The notes: generated by a model not told the origin, from the letters alone. Numbered from the stretch's first letter, positions 28,553 through 38,392 are shown. The stretch: 64,000 bases of DNA from Peptococcaceae bacterium (GCA_009778595.1 WRJI01000001.1:1-64000), one strand, 5' to 3'. Made by a program: numbers and translations.

Positions 28553-29500
28553 ATGCAAGAATATGCTGCTGCAGAAATGAGGCCTGCTATGTTATTAAGC
28601 GATCTTTTATCAAATTTCCCGTTTCCTGTAGAAACACATCTTTTTAGTGAGCGTTCTTTCGAAACATTGTCCATTGTGCCTTCATCCTGCCCAACTAAAT
28701 ATTGCACCTTTGTCGATAGCGAAAAATATCTACCCTTCTTGGATGAACACACTCAAATGCTGATTACCACAGAGTCAATCGCCCAGATAACCCGAGGCGG
28801 CTCATGGGGCTTATGTGTGACAGAACAACCCAGACTTCTATTCTATCTGTTGCATAACGCTCTGTGCAAATCAAATAGCTTTGCATATCAAAGGCCTCTT
28901 GTCCCAACTGCAGTAGGTGATGACTGTCGCATTTCGCCATTAGCCTCTATCGCAACAGAAAATGTGATAATTGGAAATAATGTTATCATCGAAGAGTTTG
29001 TTGTTGTAAGAAAGAACACTGTCATCAATGACGGGACTGTCCTCCGCTCGGGAGCTAAAATTGGCGGAGTGGGGTTTGAATTCAAGTCTGATGAAAAAAG
29101 TCATCTATTTGCCATAACCCACGCAGGAGGCGTTATTATTGGCAAAAACTCGGAGATTCAATACAATACTTGTGTAGACAAAGCAATCTTTCCTTGGGAT
29201 GATACTGTAATAGGAGATGATTGCAAGATTGACAACCTAGTTCACGTGGCTCATTCTGTTAAGCTGGAGAAAAACGTTATGGTTGTAGCATTAAGCGGTC
29301 TAGGCGGTAGAGTGAAAGTTGGAATAGACAGTTGGATTGGTTTTCATTCTGTAGTAAGAAACGGCTTAACCGTAGGACAAAACGCTCGTGCGAATATGGG
29401 TGCCGTGGTAACTCAGGATATTGAACCGGGACAAGCCGTTAGTGGGAACTATGCCATACCACATGATCGCTTTATCGAGGAAATGAGAAGCAGAAAATAA
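28553..29500 (+). CDS. LpxD-like hexapeptide acyltransferase
   Basis: KIGGVGFEFKSDEKSHLFAITHAGGVIIGKNSEIQYNTCVDKA...DDCKIDNLVHVAHSV. Confidence 0.75.
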   Translation: MQEYAAAEMRPAMLLSDLLSNFPFPVETHLFSERSFETLSIVPSSCPTKYCTFVDSEKYLPFLDEHTQMLITTESIAQITRGGSWGLCVTEQPRLLFYLLHNALCKSNSFAYQRPLVPTAVGDDCRISPLASIATENVIIGNNVIIEEFVVVRKNTVINDGTVLRSGAKIGGVGFEFKSDEKSHLFAITHAGGVIIGKNSEIQYNTCVDKAIFPWDDTVIGDDCKIDNLVHVAHSVKLEKNVMVVALSGLGGRVKVGIDSWIGFHSVVRNGLTVGQNARANMGAVVTQDIEPGQAVSGNYAIPHDRFIEEMRSRK

Positions 29501-29531
29501 CAAAACGGGCGACATCACACCGCCCGTTTTG
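29501..29531. terminator. Intrinsic terminator-type hairpin between convergent genes
   Basis: Perfect 11-bp stem CAAAACGGGCG / CGCCCGTTTTG with a 9-nt loop. Confidence 0.8.
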
Positions 29532-29575
29532 TCCGTTTCCCTCTCCCTACCTCTTTCCCTACGTGAAAACCACCA

Positions 29576-29998
29576 TCAATCATACTTCTTCATAACCGGC
29601 ATATCCTGCCCCCACGCACCATAACCCGAATGAAACGCCTGATACCCATTATGAACCTGATGAATATCGCGGGCATACCGCCCATCATGGGCATGATACC
29701 CATCATGGTGATACATGTAAGGCCTCTGCTGATAATAGTTCGGATACCCATGCCTATAAGGGCAATTCCCTACACAACCGGGATACCCATATTGACCATA
29801 ACTGCCTTGATGCCCGTAATATCCCGGATGGCCATAATTTCCCTTAGGATCATAGTGTCCGTAATAGCCATGGTACCAAATTTGATCAGTGTGTTCATAT
29901 GGTTTATGGCTGCAGGGGTAAGCCCCCTGCCCCACAAAGTGGTATTGGGTCTGCGAATTCCGGTATCCCTTGTGCTCACCTTGATCCTGTATAGCCAT
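29576..29998 (-). CDS. Gly/Tyr/His-rich low-complexity protein (spore-coat-like composition)
   Basis: WYHGYYGHYDPKGNYGHPGYYGHQGSYGQYGYPGCVGNCPYRHGYPNYYQQRPYMYHHDGYHAHDGRYARD; no recognised catalytic motif. Confidence 0.6.
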   Translation of the reverse strand: MAIQDQGEHKGYRNSQTQYHFVGQGAYPCSHKPYEHTDQIWYHGYYGHYDPKGNYGHPGYYGHQGSYGQYGYPGCVGNCPYRHGYPNYYQQRPYMYHHDGYHAHDGRYARDIHQVHNGYQAFHSGYGAWGQDMPVMKKYD

Positions 29999-30168
29999 GC
30001 CACTTTCTCCTCTCGATCCAGAAGTAATATTGGTATAAAATATGTGCTCCCCTCAATAATTGGCGCAACACAACTTGAAAAATTGTGACGAACAGTATAA
30101 GATTTGCTATAATAATGTCAGGTTATCAACAACTCCACCCATGGCTCAAATACTATCGAGGTGTTCAA

Positions 30169-32637
30169 ATGTCCGTTAAAACCCCAAAGAAGACTCCACA
30201 GACCGGCAACCAGGCTCAGCTCTCTGAGCCCCTCTGGGACGCATGGTACATCGACTCCCTCATCGGACAAGGCTCCTACGGCAAAGTCTACAAAGCCCGC
30301 CGTGAAGAATTCGGCAAGACCTTCTATTCCGCGGTCAAAATCATCTCCATTCCACATGACCCTTCTGAGATCAAACGCCTGCGCAGCGAAGGCCTCAACG
30401 ACCAATCCATACACAATTTCTATAAAGACCTGGTCACAGACTTCATCAGCGAAATAGAATTGATGAGCGAATTCCGAGGCAACAGCAACATCGTTAGTTA
30501 CGAAGATCACAAAATCATCGAAAACCCTGCCTCCTCCCTCCCCTTCGCAGACCGAATGCCGCAAACCGAGGCCAAATACGCGATATTGATTCGTATGGAA
30601 CTCCTTACAAGCCTCGTTGACCACATGGCACAACACCCCCTATCACCCACTGAAGTCATCAAACTCGGTGCCCAACTCTGCCGCGCTCTGGAGCTTTGTT
30701 CCCTGAACAACATCATCCACAGGGACATCAAGCCTGAGAACATATTTATTTCCCGCTACGGCGAGTACAAACTGGGTGACTTTGGCATTGCCCGCCAAGT
30801 CGAACGCACCATGTCCGCCCTATCCAAGAAAGGCACCTACACAACCATGGCTCCGGAAGTTTTCCGAGGGGAAACCTACGACGCCAGAGTCGACACTTAT
30901 TCCTTGGGCATCGTCATGTACACGCTCCTCAACCAGAACCGGGCCCCCTTTCTTCCGGTGCTTAACCCCATTCTCGGCACACCCGGCCCAGCCGGCAACC
31001 CGCCCATACCCCTCAGACCACGCGACCGGGAAGAGGCCCTGCAAAAACGCATGAGAGGCGAACCCCTACCCGCTTTGACCGCCATGAGTCCTGAGCTCAA
31101 CGCGATTCTGTCAAAAGCCTGCGCCTATAACCCCAACCACCGCTACCCCAGCCCCACAGCTATGCGTGAAGCTCTGGAAACCCTCTCCACATATGTAGCC
31201 GTTCCTCCAATCCCATCAAACGCGAGCCCCTCGTCCCCGGACCACAGCCCCAGCTTTGAACCAAAACTCGCCCCCGGCGCCGACGGCCATACCCTCCATC
31301 TCTTATCACCGGATACAAATTACGGACTGTACGACTCCTCACAACCCCATTCCGTCACCGAATCCTCCCAGTCACCGCCCACCCACACAACACCTCTGCC
31401 GAACACCCAAGGACAAACGCCCAACGCCACATCAAGGGTCACCCGTCCCACACCCTCTCCTCTGAACACCCTAGCAAAACATAAACGAATAACAGTCATC
31501 ACCGCCGTCATTCTCCTTCTGGCACTGATAACAGCCGGGGCCGCTATTCTCGTATTTTCCGATTTCAATTTCGGCTCCGGCTCCGGTAGCGACCCCTCTC
31601 GGGAAGCCCATGTTGAAACACTGCTTCTCAGCAACGAAGCCGATCCCCTGGAAATCACCGTAACAGAAACACCCTCGGCCACGGGATACGGCATCAGTAT
31701 CGACTCCGAGATCAGAATGACTCTCCCCGGCAAAGAAGAAGCCAAAGACGTTCTCAAAGAATTCGTTGCCTATCACAAATCCCTCATCACCTCTAAAGGC
31801 TATACCATAACATCCGTTGCCTTCGAGGAAAATGTCGGAATCACCGGAACAGACCAGAACAAGAACCCCATGGAAACAAAGGAAGCCCTGCAAACCTTAA
31901 TCGAAAACGGCCTTATCAATATAACCATTAAAGGAACTTACGAAGAAACAGCGGAAATCGACTTCACAACGGAGACGAAGACAGACAACACCCTGGAATA
32001 TGGTACTGAACAGATCCAAGAAGGTGAAAAAGGCTCCAAAACAACAACTTACAGCTACACCGCCAGAAACAACTCAATTGTGGATAGCGAAACAACCGTT
32101 CTTGAAGAAACCATCAAAGCACCTGTGAATAAAATCGTCACTCAAGGAAACAAACCCTCTCCAACGAATCCCCGTCCCGTCAACAAAACATTTCAAGGGT
32201 CTTACAGCATACAGAATCCTACCACAGGCTATCTCATAGACGCCTACTCAGATACGCTTCAGAACCTTATCCCTGTCCGCACCGCACCATTCCAAGGATC
32301 ATCTTTATTCAGATTCAGCTACACCTTATTGTATGTAGAAGACTACCGTTACATCATAAAATATCATCCCAATTATGGCGAGTTTTATTTTTCAAAAGAA
32401 TCAGGCGACAATGCCACCAGCGGTGCATGCGTTACATCATGGTACAGCCCATATACTAAGTGGTATCTCTTCGACATTGGAGAAGGTAACTATGTAGTCT
32501 CCGCCAGCAACAAACTCGTCGTAGACCAAAGCCTTGTAATAACAAGTGAATCCTCAGCCATCAATTCTTATATCACCGTGAGACCATTCTCCCCCACAAA
32601 TAAGCTACAATGGTGGATGTTTAATAAAGTAAATTAA
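30169..32637 (+). CDS. Transmembrane Ser/Thr protein kinase with G5-like and ricin/beta-trefoil-like ectodomain
   Basis: IGQGSYGKVYKARR, SAVKII, IIHRDIKPENIF, LGDFGIARQ, TMAPEVF; TM RITVITAVILLLALITAGAAILVF; G5-like EQIQEGEKGSKTTTYSYTARNNSIVDSETTVLEETIKAPVNKIVTQG; C-terminus GSYSIQNPTTGYLIDAYS. Confidence 0.85.
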   Translation: MSVKTPKKTPQTGNQAQLSEPLWDAWYIDSLIGQGSYGKVYKARREEFGKTFYSAVKIISIPHDPSEIKRLRSEGLNDQSIHNFYKDLVTDFISEIELMSEFRGNSNIVSYEDHKIIENPASSLPFADRMPQTEAKYAILIRMELLTSLVDHMAQHPLSPTEVIKLGAQLCRALELCSLNNIIHRDIKPENIFISRYGEYKLGDFGIARQVERTMSALSKKGTYTTMAPEVFRGETYDARVDTYSLGIVMYTLLNQNRAPFLPVLNPILGTPGPAGNPPIPLRPRDREEALQKRMRGEPLPALTAMSPELNAILSKACAYNPNHRYPSPTAMREALETLSTYVAVPPIPSNASPSSPDHSPSFEPKLAPGADGHTLHLLSPDTNYGLYDSSQPHSVTESSQSPPTHTTPLPNTQGQTPNATSRVTRPTPSPLNTLAKHKRITVITAVILLLALITAGAAILVFSDFNFGSGSGSDPSREAHVETLLLSNEADPLEITVTETPSATGYGISIDSEIRMTLPGKEEAKDVLKEFVAYHKSLITSKGYTITSVAFEENVGITGTDQNKNPMETKEALQTLIENGLINITIKGTYEETAEIDFTTETKTDNTLEYGTEQIQEGEKGSKTTTYSYTARNNSIVDSETTVLEETIKAPVNKIVTQGNKPSPTNPRPVNKTFQGSYSIQNPTTGYLIDAYSDTLQNLIPVRTAPFQGSSLFRFSYTLLYVEDYRYIIKYHPNYGEFYFSKESGDNATSGACVTSWYSPYTKWYLFDIGEGNYVVSASNKLVVDQSLVITSESSAINSYITVRPFSPTNKLQWWMFNKVN

Positions 32638-32697
32638 TACAAATTACCAATCCCTCGAAATCACATTTATTATACACAGTAAAAAAGGTGATCACAC

Positions 32698-35532
32698 ATG
32701 CCGGACCAAAACCAAAACACCATCAAACAACACGAACCCCTCTGGGGCACTTGGTACGTCGAAGAGCTCCTCGGCGAAGGTTCCTTTGGCAAGGTCTACA
32801 AAATCCGCCAAAGAGAATTCAACCAAACCTACTATTCCGCTGTCAAAATCATCTCAGTCCCCCAAGACAACTCAGAAATCCAACGCATGCGGCTGGAAGG
32901 ACTAGACGACGCCTCCATACGCAACTTCTTCTACAAAGCCGTCCAAAACATCGTCTCCGAAATAACCCTTATGCGCGAATTCCGCGGCAACAGCAACATC
33001 GTCAGCTACGAAGACCATATGATCATTGAGAGCCCGCCCATCGAACCTCTCCCCTCCCGAACCCTCGACCCCACCTCCCAATGGGATATCCTCATCCGCA
33101 TGGAGCTCCTCACAAGCCTGCCCACACTCGCCGCCGAAAAACCCCTCTCTACAGCAGAAATCATCAAGCTCGGCATCCACATCTGCCGAGCCTTGGAGCT
33201 CTGCACCCGCAAAAACATCATCCACCGAGACATCAAACCTGAAAACATCTTCATCTCCCCGCACGGAGAATACAAGCTGGGAGACTTCGGCGTCGCCCGA
33301 CAGATAGAACAAACCATGTCCGGCCTCTCCAAAAAAGGGACATACACCACCATGGCCCCGGAAGTCTTCAAAGGCGAAAAATACGGTGCCAATGTGGACA
33401 CATATTCCTTGGGCATCGTTATGTACGCCCTTCTCAACCAAAACCGTGCCCCCTTCCTCCCTGCATATCCTCAGCCAATCACGCCCCAAGACCGAGAAAA
33501 CGCCCTGCAAAGGCGCATGAACGGTGACCCCCTCCCTAGCCTCAATCTCAGTAACCCCAGCCAAAATATCAGCCCCCAACTCAACAACCTCATCTTGAAA
33601 GCCTGTGCCTATAACCGCGGCAACCGCTATTCCACACCCACCGCACTACGCAAGGATCTCGAAGCCCTAACATCCACCATAACTCCCGGCGCAGAATCCA
33701 TCACATCCCCCGGCACTCCCGACATGCCCCTCAATACATCCAACACACCTCTACCACCGAACCCCTCAATTCCCGGCATTGCCTCTGATCATTTCCCCAA
33801 CTTCCCTGACCCCACCCCCAACTTCGCTGACCACGCCCCCAAACGCGCCCCCGGATCAGACGGTAAAACCCTGCATCTCCTCTCTCCGGAAGCGAACCTG
33901 TCCATAAACACATCAACCTCCTACGACGCCGTTGAACAAGAATCTCCCACCAACCCCACCTCTGCCATGGATCCTACCCCTATCGAGCACCCCAAAACCC
34001 CACCAATAACTCCCACGACACTCCAGACCCCCAAGACCTCAACCCTCAAAACCTCCAACCCCAAACGCGCCTTCATCCTTGTTGCCTGCGCCATCATCGC
34101 AACATTGGCATTCACAGGGACCGCACTCCTGCTTTTCCTCGCAAGCCACCCCAGCAAAGAAATCCCTGAACAAGCCACCTACTTCGGACTCAGCATCAAC
34201 GGACAGATCGAGATTATTCTCACCGGCCAAGAAGATGAACTCCAAACCCTCCTTGAAGATCTGACAACCTATTACATCCAACTTGTTGGCGCCCCTGTAG
34301 ATACTGTTGCTGTCGAATATGAAGAAGATGTCACCCTTGTTGACGTTGACATTGAAACCCTCGAAAGAGAACCTGCCGACAGCCACTCCCAGAGACTCCG
34401 AATCCTCACCAAACAAGAAGCCCTGGAAGCTCTCATCACCGGAAAACCCATACACTTAGACGGGGCCCCCACCACACAACCCTATCTCAATATCATCCTG
34501 AAATGGGTCAATGAAACCATCGAAGAAATCAACTTCGAAACAGAAACAAGGCAATCCGACCAAGTCATCCTCAACACCACCGAAATCCAGCAAGGAGAAC
34601 GGGGCGCTAAAAGCATATCCTACGCCTACACCGCAAGAAACGGTGATATCATAGAAAGCACCCTGCAGGACGAGAAAATCATTAAAGAGCCAGTTAAAGA
34701 AATCATCATTACAGGGACACAATCCCTTGTCGTCATTTTAGACAATAAAGGCATAACCAACACGAAACTCGCCGCCATGGTTCAAAGCGGAGAAATCCCC
34801 AACAACGTCACCACCCTTTATATGCGGGGCAACAAAAACCTCTCCGACATAACTCCCTTAAGGTCGCTCACCGGATTGACCTTCCTAAATATTTGTGACA
34901 ACAACATCAACGATCTGACCCCTCTCAAATCCCTGACAAAGCTGACCAATCTCTACTTGTCCATCAACAACATCAGCGACCTCACGCCAATACAATCACT
35001 AACAGACCTCACTATCCTACACATATCCCGTAACAAGATACACAATCTGACACCCCTGCGTTCATTAACAAACCTCACCTATTTGGAAGCGACCAATAAC
35101 ACCATCAACGATCTGACACCCTTAAAGCCGCTGACGAAATTATCCACATTGTATCTTGACTACAACAATATTACCAACATCTCCCCTCTGCAATCAGCGA
35201 AGAGCCTAACACTGCTCTCCATCTGCCAAAACAAGGTCAACGACGTGAGTCCCCTAGCCTCATTAAGCAATTTAAATTATCTGGATTTGGGATATAATAG
35301 CATTAGCGACACCGCACCCCTGCAATCGATAAAAAAACTCACGTGGCTCAACATAGCCGGCAACAGCATCACAGACTTCACCCCCATCAAATCCCTAACG
35401 AACCTGAAAGATCTCTATATGCTCGACAATCCGAATCTGTGGTTACTCAGTCAACCTGCCGTTCAAGACATGAAAAAGGCCTTACCGAATTGCACAATAC
35501 ACGGCTATACTTCTGTCGGCGACTCCATATAA
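32698..35532 (+). CDS. Transmembrane Ser/Thr protein kinase with G5-like plus leucine-rich-repeat ectodomain
   Basis: LGEGSFGKVYKIRQ, SAVKIIS, IIHRDIKPENIF, LGDFGVARQ; TM RAFILVACAIIATLAFTGTALLLFLA; G5-like TEIQQGERGAKSISYAYTARNGDIIES; internalin-type LRRs LTGLTFLNICDNNINDLTPLKSLTKLTNLYLSINNISDLTPIQSL. Confidence 0.9.
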   Translation: MPDQNQNTIKQHEPLWGTWYVEELLGEGSFGKVYKIRQREFNQTYYSAVKIISVPQDNSEIQRMRLEGLDDASIRNFFYKAVQNIVSEITLMREFRGNSNIVSYEDHMIIESPPIEPLPSRTLDPTSQWDILIRMELLTSLPTLAAEKPLSTAEIIKLGIHICRALELCTRKNIIHRDIKPENIFISPHGEYKLGDFGVARQIEQTMSGLSKKGTYTTMAPEVFKGEKYGANVDTYSLGIVMYALLNQNRAPFLPAYPQPITPQDRENALQRRMNGDPLPSLNLSNPSQNISPQLNNLILKACAYNRGNRYSTPTALRKDLEALTSTITPGAESITSPGTPDMPLNTSNTPLPPNPSIPGIASDHFPNFPDPTPNFADHAPKRAPGSDGKTLHLLSPEANLSINTSTSYDAVEQESPTNPTSAMDPTPIEHPKTPPITPTTLQTPKTSTLKTSNPKRAFILVACAIIATLAFTGTALLLFLASHPSKEIPEQATYFGLSINGQIEIILTGQEDELQTLLEDLTTYYIQLVGAPVDTVAVEYEEDVTLVDVDIETLEREPADSHSQRLRILTKQEALEALITGKPIHLDGAPTTQPYLNIILKWVNETIEEINFETETRQSDQVILNTTEIQQGERGAKSISYAYTARNGDIIESTLQDEKIIKEPVKEIIITGTQSLVVILDNKGITNTKLAAMVQSGEIPNNVTTLYMRGNKNLSDITPLRSLTGLTFLNICDNNINDLTPLKSLTKLTNLYLSINNISDLTPIQSLTDLTILHISRNKIHNLTPLRSLTNLTYLEATNNTINDLTPLKPLTKLSTLYLDYNNITNISPLQSAKSLTLLSICQNKVNDVSPLASLSNLNYLDLGYNSISDTAPLQSIKKLTWLNIAGNSITDFTPIKSLTNLKDLYMLDNPNLWLLSQPAVQDMKKALPNCTIHGYTSVGDSI

Positions 35533-35533
35533 A

Positions 35534-36001
35534 TCACACACCCGTCCCACACGCCTTCCGCTCCACGCTCCCCCCATCCCAATAAAACCCATACTCCGGA
35601 AACCGTCTCCCCAAGATCTCCGGAATTCTCCGGTTTAGCGTACCGCCACGGGAATACAGACTCACAACAACATCATACGCCAAATCAAGACGCAGGTCCT
35701 GCAATTGAAGCAGCCTCCGTTCCAAATCCCCAATATCCCCGGCACCTTTCTCCGTCGTCAGCACCTCCCACTCCAGAACCAGCGGACAAAAACTCTGCTG
35801 AAGCATCTCTAACCCCACAAGCTGACCCCCCACCGGAACGACCTCATTCCCATCTCCAAGACTTCGCGCCTTCCACCTTTTCATCGAAAACCACAACCCG
35901 ACCCCCAGCAACACAACAACGACACACAACACCGCCAGAACCCGATCTCCTTCAAACCACAACACCACCAGCCGCCCAAAACTATGTAGCCAATCAAACA
36001 T
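35534..36001 (-). CDS. Hypothetical protein with N-terminal TM
   Basis: ORF with VLAVLCVVVVLLGVGLWFSM TM; convergent with the kinase gene. Confidence 0.5.
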   Translation of the reverse strand: MFDWLHSFGRLVVLWFEGDRVLAVLCVVVVLLGVGLWFSMKRWKARSLGDGNEVVPVGGQLVGLEMLQQSFCPLVLEWEVLTTEKGAGDIGDLERRLLQLQDLRLDLAYDVVVSLYSRGGTLNRRIPEILGRRFPEYGFYWDGGSVERKACGTGV

Positions 36002-36179
36002 ATGCCTCTCCCCCCCCACATACACCTTCACTAACATATATATTCACAAACATAGAAAAAGGACACTCGCGCCTTTGACGAAACCTTTCGGTCGCCCCTT
36101 GATTTTTGCTCCGCACTTGGTTAATCTGTAATCGGTTGAACTATTTACCTGGGCGGCAAACCCAAACGGAGGAAACACC

Positions 36180-37382
36180 ATGAACATACTTCATCTCATC
36201 GGCGGCGGCGAACTTGGCGGCGCCGAACAACACCTCATAACCTTGCTGCCCAGACTCCACGCACGAGGCGTCCAACCTCTGTTAGGATGCCTGTACAAGC
36301 ACTCTCCCCTGGCCGACATCATCCAATCCGAAACCACCCCTGTCCGGCTCTTCCCCATGCGGGCACCCTTCGATCTGACCCCCTTACCCAGCCTGCTCAA
36401 ATACTGCGCTCACCACAAAATCCACCTCATACACAGCCACGGCCTGCGCGCCAACATATTAGGCCGCGCCGCCGGCCTATTCAGCCATATACCCTCCGTC
36501 ACCACCTGGCACAGCTGGCCGGAACACGACTTCCCCGGCACGATCACCGGCAGAACAGCCATGACATTGGAACACATAACCTTGCGCCACTCCGCAGGCT
36601 CCATCACCGTCTCCAAAGAATTAGCAAAAAAATTCCAACAATGGCCGCCCATGAACCGGCGAACCTCCCCGAAACGACGAACCCTCCGACATCTCTCCCC
36701 CAAAAGACCTCATCATACTCAAACCATCTACAACGGATACGCTCCCTTCCGTCGCACACCCGAAGAACACGCCCAAGCCCGTCAACACTACCGCACCCTT
36801 TGGGGCATCCCCGAAAACGCTGTTGTCATAGGCACCATCGGCCGTCTCCACCCCGTCAAAGGTCACCAACACCTCCTACAGGCTGTCGCTCTTCTGACCT
36901 CCCGCCTCCCAACCCTTAACATCCCAACCTATAGCAACCCGCCCCTCTTTCACCTTCTCCTCATCGGCGAAGGCCCCGAACGCCCGAACCTCGAACATCA
37001 CCTCGCCCACGCCCCTTACACATACACCCTGACCGGCCACATTCCGGACGCGGAACGGGTCCTTCCCGCTATAGACATCTTTGTCTTCCCCTCCCTCCAT
37101 GAAGGCCTGGGTATCGCACTCCTCGAAGCCATCCAAGCTCGGCTCCCCATCGTCGCCACCGCCGTTGGCGGCATACCCGAAATCCTGCGTGCCGATAGCG
37201 ATGCCCTGCTGGTTCCGCCAGCCGATCCAGACGCCATCGCCGCCGCTTGCCAAACCCTCTTAGAAAACCCCGCCCAGAGAGAATCCCTGATCGCCGCCGC
37301 TCAGACACGCCTCAGCCTCTTCGATCCCGACAACATGGCAGACCAAACAATAACGTTTTATCACAACATATTGGACCCCTGA
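36180..37382 (+). CDS. Glycosyltransferase family 4
   Basis: MNILHLIGGGELGGAEQHLITLLPRL...IGTIGRLHPVKGHQHLLQAVALL...VFPSLHEGLGIALLEAIQARLPIVATAVGGIPEIL. Confidence 0.92.
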   Translation: MNILHLIGGGELGGAEQHLITLLPRLHARGVQPLLGCLYKHSPLADIIQSETTPVRLFPMRAPFDLTPLPSLLKYCAHHKIHLIHSHGLRANILGRAAGLFSHIPSVTTWHSWPEHDFPGTITGRTAMTLEHITLRHSAGSITVSKELAKKFQQWPPMNRRTSPKRRTLRHLSPKRPHHTQTIYNGYAPFRRTPEEHAQARQHYRTLWGIPENAVVIGTIGRLHPVKGHQHLLQAVALLTSRLPTLNIPTYSNPPLFHLLLIGEGPERPNLEHHLAHAPYTYTLTGHIPDAERVLPAIDIFVFPSLHEGLGIALLEAIQARLPIVATAVGGIPEILRADSDALLVPPADPDAIAAACQTLLENPAQRESLIAAAQTRLSLFDPDNMADQTITFYHNILDP

Positions 37383-37387
37383 CCCGC

Positions 37388-37489
37388 TTAGTACCTTACA
37401 GACGCGAAGCGTCAATAAAAAACAAGAAAATCCACATTCTGAATACTGAATCCTGAATACTGAATACTTGCGGGCGTAGCCCGCATTAG
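37388..37489 (+). repeat. Dispersed hairpin-heptad repeat, copy C (subfamily 2, 4 heptads)
   Basis: TTAGTACCTTACA-GACGCGAAGCGTC-AATAAAAAACAAGAAAATCCACATT-heptads x4-CTTGCGGGCGTAGCCCGCATTAG. Confidence 0.92.
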
Positions 37490-38256
37490 ACGATAGCACG
37501 ATAAACGCGAATCGGTTCCAGCTTATGCCGAGACATAGCCATTCTCGCCATTATGCGGCTATCCGCCTCCACACTACCGCTGGTTCCCCGCAGAATGAAG
37601 GCATCCATCTGATCATAAGAAATCCCCAACTCGTCCTCATCCGTCTGCCCTTCAAACAATCCCGCCGAAGCAGGCTTATCAACAATTGCTGTCGGCACCC
37701 CCAGATGCCTGGCCAGAATCCGCACCTCCCCCTTCGTCAGCAGACCAAGAGGATTCAAATCACTGGCCCCGTCCCCCCACTTCGTAAAATACCCCAACAA
37801 CCGCTCATCCAGATTCCCCGTCCCGATCACGAAGCAACTCTCATTCTGAGCAACCGCATAAAGCATCATCATCCGCATCCGGGGCCGGATATTCAGCCGA
37901 CTCAGATCATTCAAAAGCCCCAGCTCATCTTCCACAGCCCGGCAAGCCGTCCCAATATCGCGCACCTCATAATCAAACCCGAACTTATCAATAAGCGCCA
38001 AAGCATCCCGATGGCTCGACCCCTTCTTCATATTATCCTCATCCGGCAGCATGAACAGCTTGACATACACCCCTGCCTCCTGACAAAGCCGTGCCACCAC
38101 CGAACAATCAATCCCCCCGCTCATCCCCAACACCACGCCCTTTCGCCGGGCACCCGTCACGATATCCCGGACAAACCCGCCAATGCTCCGGATATGTTCA
38201 TTCGCGGTATCCTCCGTAATCACGAATTTCTTCTCATCATAACCCTTTTCGTTCAT
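37486..38256 (-). CDS. nadE: NAD(+) synthetase (ammonia-dependent type)
   Basis: GVVLGMSGGIDCSVVARLCQEAG...GTGNLDERLLGYFTKWGDGASDLNPLGLLTKGEVR. Confidence 0.93.
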   Translation of the reverse strand: MNEKGYDEKKFVITEDTANEHIRSIGGFVRDIVTGARRKGVVLGMSGGIDCSVVARLCQEAGVYVKLFMLPDEDNMKKGSSHRDALALIDKFGFDYEVRDIGTACRAVEDELGLLNDLSRLNIRPRMRMMMLYAVAQNESCFVIGTGNLDERLLGYFTKWGDGASDLNPLGLLTKGEVRILARHLGVPTAIVDKPASAGLFEGQTDEDELGISYDQMDAFILRGTSGSVEADSRIMARMAMSRHKLEPIRVYRAIV

Positions 38257-38392
38257 GACAAACACCCTTTCATAAAACCTTTTCATTCACGATTTCTTTC
38301 TTCCCCCTATTAAATCAATTCGCCCAAGGCTTGTCAATGGCTGTTCCTTCGCAATCCAACTTCGTGATCCAAACTCCCAAACTTCGTGATCC

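Noticed and set aside
18531-29500. Evidence for lipopolysaccharide/lipid A synthesis
   Set aside because: LpxD-like folds alone are not enough; no lpxA, lpxB, lpxC or kdtA is visible and the locus fits surface polysaccharide synthesis.
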